A stretch of DNA of 64,000 nucleotides from an uncultured Halomonas sp. (GTDB lineage Bacteria; Pseudomonadota; Gammaproteobacteria; Pseudomonadales; Halomonadaceae). The first letter of the stretch is position 1; each line of letters starts with the position of its first letter. The DNA is taken from the NCBI RefSeq assembly GCF_947490095.1, contig NZ_CANLFS010000014.1, forward strand, positions 16,894 through 80,893. Reading direction: 5' to 3'. The notes under the pieces were generated by a model that did not search any database, was not told the DNA's origin, and saw only the letters and a list, made by a program, of their open reading frames with translations. The translations under genes and the position numbers were made by a program. Shown here piece after piece: positions 42,541 to 50,600 of this stretch.

Positions 42541-43614
42541 ATGCAGCTCACCCATCTTCGCGGCAGTCGCCGCGATATCGGCCTGGCGCACGGCCGTGCC
42601 CATGCGCCGCTGATCCACGCCAGCATCGGCGTCTACGACCGCCTCTTCCAGGACTTCGTGGGACTCGACTGGGAACAAGCGCGCCGAGAGGCCGAACGCT
42701 TCGGCGCCATGATCGAAAAGCGCTTCCCCGCCATTCTCGAGGAGATGGCCGGCATCGCCGAGGGTGCCGGCCTGGCGTTCGCCGATATCCTGACCCTCAA
42801 CTGTCGCAGCGAAATCTCGCTGACCCAGGCCAGCGGCGGCTGCTCGGCCTTCGCCCTCGAGCGCGGCGGCAATCAGTGGCTGGCCCAGAACTGGGACTGG
42901 CGCGCCGACCAGCTCGACAACGTGGTGGCGCTGCATATCGAGGGCGACGATGCCGCCCCGCTGGTCAGCATCGGCGAGGCCGGCATGGTGGCCAAGATCG
43001 GCATGAACGCCCACGGCATCGGCGTCTGCCTTAACGCCATTCGCTCTCGAACCTGTGGTGAGGGGCTGCCCATTCATGTGGCGCTGCGCAAGATTCTCGA
43101 GAGCCCCGACCCGGCCAGCGCCCGAGCCGTGGCCACCGACAGCCGGGTCTGCTCGCCGGCCCACTTCCTGGTGGCAAGCGCCGACGGCCAGGCGGCAGGC
43201 CTGGAGGTGCATCCCGGCGAACCCGGCATGCTTGGCCCGCGCGGCGGGGCCGTCACCCATACCAACCATCTCTACGACGCCGCCGTTACCTGCCAGATAG
43301 AAGACTTCCCGCGTCCCGACTCACGCCCGCGCCTGGCGCGCCTGGACGCGCTGCTGAGTGGCCTGGGGGAATCGGCCCCGGCGAGCGAGGCGGCCCTGTT
43401 CGAGATCCTCGCCGACCACGACAATCATCCCCAGTCGATCTGTCGGCACTTCAATCCCGACCAGCCCGCCGATGAACGCATGGAGACGCTGTTCGCCGTG
43501 GTCATGAACCTCACCGAGCGGCGCCTGACGCTGCGCCACGGCAAGCCCTGCGAGGCCACGGAAGGCCTCACGCTGACGCTGCCTCTCGGGCAGGAGCGGC
43601 GGGCCACGCAGTAA
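42541..43614 (+). CDS. C45-family autoproteolytic acyltransferase/hydrolase
   Basis: A 357-aa protein resembling acyl-coenzyme A:6-aminopenicillanic acid acyltransferase (MEROPS C45, Ntn-hydrolase fold). The likely autocleavage site is Gly100-Cys101 in SGGCSAF; Cys101 would become the N-terminal nucleophile. QNWDWRADQ near residue 115 and THTNHLYD near 243 match the family. Bacterial members are probably amide hydrolases of unknown substrate rather than penicillin enzymes. No signal peptide is seen. The nearby symporter could import a substrate or product, which is inference. Confidence 0.8.
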   Translation: MQLTHLRGSRRDIGLAHGRAHAPLIHASIGVYDRLFQDFVGLDWEQARREAERFGAMIEKRFPAILEEMAGIAEGAGLAFADILTLNCRSEISLTQASGGCSAFALERGGNQWLAQNWDWRADQLDNVVALHIEGDDAAPLVSIGEAGMVAKIGMNAHGIGVCLNAIRSRTCGEGLPIHVALRKILESPDPASARAVATDSRVCSPAHFLVASADGQAAGLEVHPGEPGMLGPRGGAVTHTNHLYDAAVTCQIEDFPRPDSRPRLARLDALLSGLGESAPASEAALFEILADHDNHPQSICRHFNPDQPADERMETLFAVVMNLTERRLTLRHGKPCEATEGLTLTLPLGQERRATQ

Positions 43615-43745
43615 CAAGCGACTCTCAGCCACCCACACTAAGCCTGTCGAGACGACACTGATCGCCGGCCATTCGCGAACGTGCGTTTGCCAGCCGGCGA
43701 GTCGGGCGTTAGGTTGTTGCACGGACATTCAACAAAAGGACGCCC

Positions 43746-44669
43746 ATGAACACCGCCATTCGATGCTCACTTGCCACCCTGGCCCTGGGGCTCTCCGTCC
43801 CGCTCACGGCCCAGGCCGACGCCCTCGAGCAGCAGCTCGACGATCTTCAGGACTTCCAGATCATCGCCCACCGCGGGGCCAGCGGCCACGCACCGGAGCA
43901 CACCTGGCCAAGCTACGAGAAGGCCCGCGAGATGGGCGCCGACTATCTCGAGCTGGACCTGCACATGAGCGCCGACGGCGAACTGATGGCGATCCACGAC
44001 GACACCCTGGATCGCACCACCGACGGCAGCGGCCCGGTGAAGGCCCACACCCTGGCCGAGCTCAAGGCCCTGGATGCCGGCAGCTGGTTCAATGCGGCGC
44101 ATCCCGAGCAGGCCGACGATGCCTACGCCGGCGTCAACATCTTGACCCTCGATGAAGTGATCGACCGCTACGGCAACGACGTGCGCTACTACATCGAGAC
44201 CAAGTCACCGGAACGCTATCCGGAGCTACAGCGCGAACTGGTCGAAACCCTGGTGAACAAGGGGCTGGTCGAATCCGGCTCGGTGGCCATCCAGTCGTTC
44301 AGCCAGGATAGCCTGCAGCAGATCCACGCCCTCAACGCCGACATCCCGCTGGTGCAGCTGGTGTGGTACTCCCCCGCCGAGGACGGCAGCGGCCTGACCG
44401 AATGGACCGGCGTGACCCCGCCGCCCGACGAGATCACCGACGCCGACTTCCAGGCCATCGCCGACTACGCCGTGGGCATCGGCCCCAACGTCGTCTATGA
44501 CGGCGAAGACGTGATTGATGCCGGCTTCGTGGAACAGGCCCACAACCACGGCCTGCTGGTACACGCCTACACCATCAACGACGTCGATCAGATGCAGCGC
44601 CTGCTCGACTGGGGCGTGGACGGGATGTTCACCAACTTCCCGGATCGGCTGAAGACCCTCGTGGAGTAA
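43746..44669 (+). CDS. Glycerophosphodiester phosphodiesterase, periplasmic
   Basis: Hydrolyses glycerophosphodiesters to glycerol-3-phosphate and an alcohol. The 307-aa product begins with a signal peptide ending near AQADA (residue 24). The catalytic core is IIAHRGASGHAPEHTWPSYEKA (His and Arg of the active site, about 39-60), then DYLELDLHMSADGELMAIHDDTLDRTTDG (metal ligands, about 68-95), and the later VHAYTIND and GVDGMFTNFPD stretches near 275-295. It resembles GlpQ-type enzymes. A long hairpin follows. Confidence 0.92.
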   Translation: MNTAIRCSLATLALGLSVPLTAQADALEQQLDDLQDFQIIAHRGASGHAPEHTWPSYEKAREMGADYLELDLHMSADGELMAIHDDTLDRTTDGSGPVKAHTLAELKALDAGSWFNAAHPEQADDAYAGVNILTLDEVIDRYGNDVRYYIETKSPERYPELQRELVETLVNKGLVESGSVAIQSFSQDSLQQIHALNADIPLVQLVWYSPAEDGSGLTEWTGVTPPPDEITDADFQAIADYAVGIGPNVVYDGEDVIDAGFVEQAHNHGLLVHAYTINDVDQMQRLLDWGVDGMFTNFPDRLKTLVE

Positions 44670-44684
44670 CATCGCCTCGAACGC

Positions 44685-44721
44685 ACGACGGCCGAGCCCC
44701 CTCACAGGGCTCGGCCGTCGT
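44685..44721 (+). terminator. Long hairpin after the phosphodiesterase gene
   Basis: A perfect 15-bp inverted repeat (ACGACGGCCGAGCCC and GGGCTCGGCCGTCGT) with a 7-nt loop, between convergent genes. No T run follows on the plus strand. Confidence 0.7.
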
Positions 44722-44757
44722 CGTCATGCCAGGCCTTGCGGCAGGCCATGTATTGCC

Positions 44758-45351
44758 TTATCCCGCCAGCGCTTCTTCCACCAGCGACCGCGCCGCATCG
44801 GTCATCGGCAACGCCAGCGCCAGCTCATGGGCCCGCGGCGACATCTTCTTCCAGGTCATCTGCACGATGCGAATCAGATGGTCGTGGTCGATTTGCCGGG
44901 AGAAGTCGGCGAAGTAGCCCTCCAGAAACACCAGGCAGGCGCAGTCCTCCACCGCCTGGGAACCCGCCTCTCGTCCCAGCCCCTGCTTGCGGATCATGCG
45001 TGCCACCGCCTCGGCATCCGCCTCGTCATAGCCCGCCTCGCGCATCAGTGCCGCGGTGGTCGCACCGGCCCGCTGGCCCTGATCGCGCCGCCAGGTCAGG
45101 TAGCCCACGCGGCCTTCGGGATATTCGCTGCGCGGCACCTCCCAGCGCTGCAGGTGCTGTCCGCGCACGGCCAGCCGCATCCGCTCATCGGGGTGCTCAT
45201 GCAGCCGCTCCAGCCAGGCACTCATGCGCCCGGCATGCCAAAGCTCCTTGGGCACGCTCTCGCCCTCCACGCTGACATGGCGGGGGTCCCGGGCGTGCAG
45301 CGCATCCAGCGCGGCCAGGGTCTGATGAAACGGGCTCGAATCGGCAGACAT
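44758..45351 (-). CDS. DUF4202 family protein
   Basis: A 197-aa soluble protein with several histidines and aromatic residues in an all-helical pattern: PKELWHAGRMSAWLERLHEHPDERMRLAVRGQHLQRWEVPRSEYP (about 34-78), then YLTWRRDQG and DCACLVFLEGYFADF near 150. The H..E/D spacing resembles HD-like or metal-dependent helical domains. This matches DUF4202, a conserved bacterial and fungal family of unknown function. It stands alone on the minus strand. Confidence 0.8.
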   Translation of the reverse strand: MSADSSPFHQTLAALDALHARDPRHVSVEGESVPKELWHAGRMSAWLERLHEHPDERMRLAVRGQHLQRWEVPRSEYPEGRVGYLTWRRDQGQRAGATTAALMREAGYDEADAEAVARMIRKQGLGREAGSQAVEDCACLVFLEGYFADFSRQIDHDHLIRIVQMTWKKMSPRAHELALALPMTDAARSLVEEALAG

Positions 45352-45404
45352 TCGTCAGGCTCCTTGCGCAATGAACATTCCAGAGAGGAATAGCATACCC
45401 ACCT

Positions 45405-46466
45405 TCAGCCGCCGACGCCGCACAGCAGGCCGCTGGCGCGGATATCGCTCAGGCGTCCCTCGCCGATGCCGCTCACCCGCGTCAGCTCGCTCGGCGCCTG
45501 CCAGGGCCGCCCGGAGATGATCGCCTGGGCGCGGGCCGGCCCCACATGGGGCAGCTCGGCCAGGCGGTCGAGGCCGCTGGCGTTGAGGTCGATGCAGCTC
45601 GGCCCCTGCTGGCTGGCCAGCAGCTCACCCCCATCGGCGGCGCGGCGCTCCAGCGTCGCGCCGTTCAGCGCCACATACACCGGCACATGGTCGGACACGC
45701 GATCGCGGGCCTCCTGATGGGCCAGCGGCAGCAGTTCGGGGAAGCGCAGCACACCCTTGTCATCCGGCGCCAGGCGCCCGGCGTCGTACCACAGATTGTC
45801 GTAGAGGTTGGCGTACTGGCCCGCCGTGGTCGCCAGCGTCGAGGCGCCCTCGACCACCGCCGGCACCGCGCCCTGCTCACGCAGCGGCGCCCAGGCGTCA
45901 TGCTCCGGCGAGAGGTTGAAGTCCCCCATCAGCAGCCGCGGCGTATCGGGATGCGCCTCGCCCAGCCACTGCCAGTAGTCGGCCAGCGCCTCGATCTCCG
46001 GCAGCCGGTCGCTGACGCTATCGCCATAGACCACATGCACGGTGGCGGCGGCAAAGCGTTCGTCGGTCTCCACATCGCGGAAGCGCGCCGAATAGGGCTC
46101 GCGGCTGAACACATCGCCATGGTCGATAAACACCACCGCGCCGTCCTCGTAGGCCACCTCGCTCTCGCGCCACAGGAAGCCATAGTGCTCTTCATAGCTG
46201 CTGCGACCCAGGGCATGGCTCGCCATGGAGGACCAGGCCTCGCCGGACAGCGCCTCCAGTTCGTCTTCCAGCGCCGCAAGCGCCGCCGGGTCCATCAACT
46301 CCTGTATCGCCAGCAGGTCGAAGTGGTTGGCCACATGCGCCACCTGCCCCACCGCCTTGTCGTTGTTCCAACCCAGATGCTTGATGTTCCAGCTGCCCAC
46401 GACGACATCTCCCTGGGCCGCCAGGGGAGCAAGGGCCAGTAGCCCGGCCAGCAAATAGCGGCGCAT
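45405..46466 (-). CDS. Secreted endonuclease/exonuclease/phosphatase-family protein with C-terminal HhH domain
   Basis: A 353-aa protein with a signal peptide (MRRYLLAGLLALAPLAAQG). Residues 20-270 form an EEP (DNase I-like) domain: VVVGSWNIKHLG, FDLLAIQELMD, LLMGDFNLSP near 180 and the final SDHVPVYV near 255. Residues about 290-350 hold a ComEA-like helix-hairpin-helix pair (IDLNASGLDRLAELPHVGPARAQAII and VSGIGEGRLSDIR). The combination suggests a periplasmic or extracellular DNA-cutting enzyme with its own DNA-binding module. ATG 46466 has GGAGG upstream. Confidence 0.85.
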   Translation of the reverse strand: MRRYLLAGLLALAPLAAQGDVVVGSWNIKHLGWNNDKAVGQVAHVANHFDLLAIQELMDPAALAALEDELEALSGEAWSSMASHALGRSSYEEHYGFLWRESEVAYEDGAVVFIDHGDVFSREPYSARFRDVETDERFAAATVHVVYGDSVSDRLPEIEALADYWQWLGEAHPDTPRLLMGDFNLSPEHDAWAPLREQGAVPAVVEGASTLATTAGQYANLYDNLWYDAGRLAPDDKGVLRFPELLPLAHQEARDRVSDHVPVYVALNGATLERRAADGGELLASQQGPSCIDLNASGLDRLAELPHVGPARAQAIISGRPWQAPSELTRVSGIGEGRLSDIRASGLLCGVGG

Positions 46467-46556
46467 GAATCCTCCACGCAAAAGGCCGTTATGCTGCCGG
46501 CCCCGCGCAGAAACATCAATGTCTTAACAAGAGAAAGCCGTGTCAGCTCCTCAGGG

Positions 46557-47021
46557 TCAGCCCTTCAGGTAGATAAACAGCGCCATGCCAGCCATCGCCA
46601 GCAAAAAGAGCGCCAGGCCGATGCGTCGTGTCGGAATACGCGACGGGCCGAACTGGGCCAGGCGAGGATCCTGCGGGTCGTAGCGCACCTCCAGCGAGCC
46701 GCCGACGGGATAGTCTTCCAGCCAGGCCTCGGCGGCGTGTCGCTCGGGGAAGGAAGGCGCCGCATCGAAGCGACGGTTATCGGTGACAATCGCCCGCCCC
46801 GCCACCGCGAAGCGCACTTCCACCCTGGGCAGATAGCGCGCCTGCTGCTCGAGGTGCTCGCGCCGCCGGGAATGCTGGCGATGCTCGACGATATCCACCG
46901 CCACCACCTCCGCCGTGGCCGTGGGCCAGCGGCTGGCTCCACGACGGCGCCATATGCCGCGGGCAGTGAGCGCCGCCCCGACCAGGGCGGCGAGAGCAAT
47001 CAGCAGGGGCAACTCGGACAT
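46557..47021 (-). CDS. DUF3592 domain membrane protein
   Basis: A 154-aa protein with a membrane helix at each end (about 4-22 and 130-150) and an extracytoplasmic or cytoplasmic beta domain between them containing TATAEVVAVDI, RVEVRFAVAGRAI and VGGSLEVRYDPQDPRLA. That YDPxDP stretch is typical of DUF3592. ATG 47021 has AAGGAAG upstream. No function is known for the family. Confidence 0.8.
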   Translation of the reverse strand: MSELPLLIALAALVGAALTARGIWRRRGASRWPTATAEVVAVDIVEHRQHSRRREHLEQQARYLPRVEVRFAVAGRAIVTDNRRFDAAPSFPERHAAEAWLEDYPVGGSLEVRYDPQDPRLAQFGPSRIPTRRIGLALFLLAMAGMALFIYLKG

Positions 47022-47127
47022 CACAGGCTTCCTTTCCCGATACATGAACGCCGGCGCCGGTCGTCTCCGCCGGCCCTCTTGGCGTATTCTGAAGTGGCTC
47101 GATGTGCTTCTCTGACCGGAGGAAACG

Positions 47128-47442
47128 ATGAAATACCTCTTCGAAGTCACGATCCGCGAAGGCTACACCGCCGAAGACTACGCCGACGCCTGGGTGCGCG
47201 CCAGCGAACTGATCCAGCAGGCCCCCGGCGCCCGCGGCACCGAACTGCACCGCAAGATCGACGATCCCAGGACCCTGATCGCCATCGCCCACTGGGACAG
47301 CAAGGCCAGCCGCGACGCCATGGAAGCCCAGCCTGCCCCTCGGATCAAGGCGATCATCCAGAGCGCCGCACCCTGCTGCGAGATCCGTACCGTCGGCGAA
47401 TTTGAAGAACCGGAGTGGGTGGTGATGCCGCAGGGCCACTAG
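47128..47442 (+). CDS. Antibiotic-biosynthesis-monooxygenase-like (dimeric alpha-beta barrel) protein
   Basis: A 104-aa protein with the short ferredoxin-like pattern of ABM or EthD-like domains: MKYLFEVTIREGYTAEDYADAWVRASELIQQAPGARGTELHRKIDDPRTLIAIAHWDSKASRDAM. HWDSK in the middle is the usual ABM turn. A GGAGGA ribosome site precedes the ATG. It may be an oxygenase or a non-catalytic small protein; no partner is nearby. It is the last gene before the CRISPR array. Confidence 0.7.
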   Translation: MKYLFEVTIREGYTAEDYADAWVRASELIQQAPGARGTELHRKIDDPRTLIAIAHWDSKASRDAMEAQPAPRIKAIIQSAAPCCEIRTVGEFEEPEWVVMPQGH

Positions 47443-47538
47443 CCACGAGAGGCGATACTCGGCAGCAGCACCCTGTTCTGCAGCCAAAGGGTGGAGTCTG
47501 ACTCTGGCTACGCCTGCGGGCATCAGGCCCTTGCCCCC

Positions 47539-47564
47539 GTGGGAGCCGGACTTATCCGGCGATG
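47539..47564. repeat. REP-like palindromic element
   Basis: GTGGGAGCCGGACTTATCCG followed by GCGATG contains the palindrome GCCGGA-CTTA-TCCGGC and looks like the REP elements common in Pseudomonas and related genomes (GTGGGAGC...GCGAT). It lies in the 168-bp gap between the ABM-like gene and the trailer end of the array, which has no other recognised feature. Confidence 0.6.
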
Positions 47565-47610
47565 ACGTTAATTTCCGCGCCTGCATCTTTCAGGCAGCAG
47601 CTCTAGCATT

Positions 47611-50600
47611 TACCTAAGCTGCCTGGGCGGCAGCGAACCTAGACGAGATCCGCACTCGTCCCGAGTATATTTTCTGAGCTGCCTGGGCGGCAGCGAACAA
47701 CGAGAAGCTGAAGGAGGAGGCCATCAAAATTTTCTGAGCTGCCTGGGCGGCAGCGAACCCAGCAAGCCCCGCAAGCCCCGCGCAACTATTTTTCTGAGCT
47801 GCCTGGGCGGCAGCGAACCTGTTCGGCTTCACCCATTCTCGACTCCCTGATTTCTGAGCTGCCTGGGCGGCAGCGAACTCGTCCTCGGCCACCTCATGGA
47901 TGCTTGGCATTTTCTGAGCTGCCTGGGCGGCAGCGAACCGTGACGAACTGGAGCGCCGCCTGGCCCTGGTTTTCTGAGCTGCCTGGGCGGCAGCGAACGG
48001 CGGCAATCGCTCCCGGTTGGGACAAGCAAATTTCTGAGCTGCCTGGGCGGCAGCGAACATCAGGGGATAGGTGTAAGCATATTCTTTAACTTTCTGAGCT
48101 GCCTGGGCGGCAGCGAACAAAACCCTATTGCGTCGGTGACACTTCCAGGCTTTCTGAGCTGCCTGGGCGGCAGCGAACTCCCGCGCAGAACATCGGCAGC
48201 TTTTCGTCACTTTCTGAGCTGCCTGGGCGGCAGCGAACAACCAGTGGCCGATCATCAGCAGCATCGCGGTTTTCTGAGCTGCCTGGGCGGCAGCGAACTC
48301 GTCGTTAACGTCTTCCGCCGACTTCATGTTTTTCTGAGCTGCCTGGGCGGCAGCGAACCACCTCCAAGAAGAGCTGACAGAGATCTTCGATTTCTGAGCT
48401 GCCTGGGCGGCAGCGAACAGATAGCGCAATATCTGCGCGACTACCACAACTTTCTGAGCTGCCTGGGCGGCAGCGAACGACACCAGTTTGTTGATGGCGT
48501 CCTGGTGCTTTTTCTGAGCTGCCTGGGCGGCAGCGAACGCGGCCACGGCCTCGGCATCGGTGTAGCGGCTTTTCTGAGCTGCCTGGGCGGCAGCGAACTA
48601 ACATCTACATGCGCGTGGGCGGCGCCCGCTTTTCTGAGCTGCCTGGGCGGCAGCGAACGCCGGCCATTCGCACAGAGACCCCGGCGCCGTTTTCTGAGCT
48701 GCCTGGGCGGCAGCGAACGACTCGTAAGTGCTGCCACCGGCAAGCGCCAGTTTCTGAGCTGCCTGGGCGGCAGCGAACGCCAGCGGCAGCGGCTTCCAGC
48801 GCATCGAGCATTTCTGAGCTGCCTGGGCGGCAGCGAACGATAATCTAGTTGCCAGCCTGGCGAGATCCGATTTCTGAGCTGCCTGGGCGGCAGCGAACGC
48901 CCTGGAGGGCAGCAATACGCTGGACTCTACTTTCTGAGCTGCCTGGGCGGCAGCGAACTTGCGAGCGACGAAGCGGCACTGCGTCTCGATTTTCTGAGCT
49001 GCCTGGGCGGCAGCGAACCGCTCGATGGGTGCCTTCACGCGGTCGTGGTATTTCTGAGCTGCCTGGGCGGCAGCGAACACCTATCTGGCAGTCCTCGGCA
49101 CGCTCTCTGTTTTCTGAGCTGCCTGGGCGGCAGCGAACATGCTCTTTGAAAGAATGCCGACCTTCCCCATTTTCTGAGCTGCCTGGGCGGCAGCGAACTC
49201 TCTGAATGAGTGGGGGCGTGGTTTCCGGCATTTCTGAGCTGCCTGGGCGGCAGCGAACCTGATGCCCGCGATGCAGTGGGCGTGGGACATTTTCTGAGCT
49301 GCCTGGGCGGCAGCGAACTGGCTGTTGATCCTGTTCCTGGTCCAGCTCCTTTTCTGAGCTGCCTGGGCGGCAGCGAACAACCGAACGTCCTCGTTATTGT
49401 CCTGCGGTGATTTCTGAGCTGCCTGGGCGGCAGCGAACCGCCGTCTAGCGACCGGGCTGCTGCGCTGTCATTTCTGAGCTGCCTGGGCGGCAGCGAACCG
49501 CCGTCTAGCGACCGGGCTGCTGCGCTGTCATTTCTGAGCTGCCTGGGCGGCAGCGAACGCGATCCCATGCGGGCTCTTTCTTCGCTTCTATTTCTGAGCT
49601 GCCTGGGCGGCAGCGAACTCATCCAGGCCGAAACCGAGGCCGAGTTTATCTTTCTGAGCTGCCTGGGCGGCAGCGAACCAGCAGCACTCGCCCAGAGGCA
49701 TAGCCAAGCCTTTCTGAGCTGCCTGGGCGGCAGCGAACGTGGTCAGCTCGGTGCGGATGCCCTCGATCATTTTCTGAGCTGCCTGGGCGGCAGCGAACCT
49801 CGACGTAGACGCTGACCATGATGACGCTCTTTTCTGAGCTGCCTGGGCGGCAGCGAACAGGGCGGCCAGGTGGTAGCCGTGGACTTCGACTTTCTGAGCT
49901 GCCTGGGCGGCAGCGAACGTTGGGCAAATCCGAGGCGGCCGAACTTGTCATTTCTGAGCTGCCTGGGCGGCAGCGAACTTGAGCGCCTCGCGGTCCCCGC
50001 TCTGAGCCTTTTTCTGAGCTGCCTGGGCGGCAGCGAACCCTTTACTCCGGGCATCGGTGCCGCACGGTATTTTCTGAGCTGCCTGGGCGGCAGCGAACAT
50101 GCTGCTGTTCCCGATCGCAGCGTTCGCCTTTTTCTGAGCTGCCTGGGCGGCAGCGAACTCGGCACCATCTCGGAGCTGGCCCGCATCGTCTTTCTGAGCT
50201 GCCTGGGCGGCAGCGAACGGCAGATCAGGGCGCTAAAGCCGAAGGAGCGCTTTCTGAGCTGCCTGGGCGGCAGCGAACCCGCAGGCGGTTACGGACACGC
50301 TCCGGGCTCTTTTCTGAGCTGCCTGGGCGGCAGCGAACTGGGCATCAAAGCAAGGCAGCTACGAATGGATTTTCTGAGCTGCCTGGGCGGCAGCGAACTA
50401 GCGCATCCTCCATCGACCACCCGGCCCGCATTTCTGAGCTGCCTGGGCGGCAGCGAACTGCTGGACGGGCAGCGAGCAGAGCTTGTCAATTTTCTGAGCT
50501 GCCTGGGCGGCAGCGAACGATGCGCTGGGTGATGCGGAGTACCGCCGCCTTTTCTGAGCTGCCTGGGCGGCAGCGAACAACGAGAAATGGGGGTTATGCT

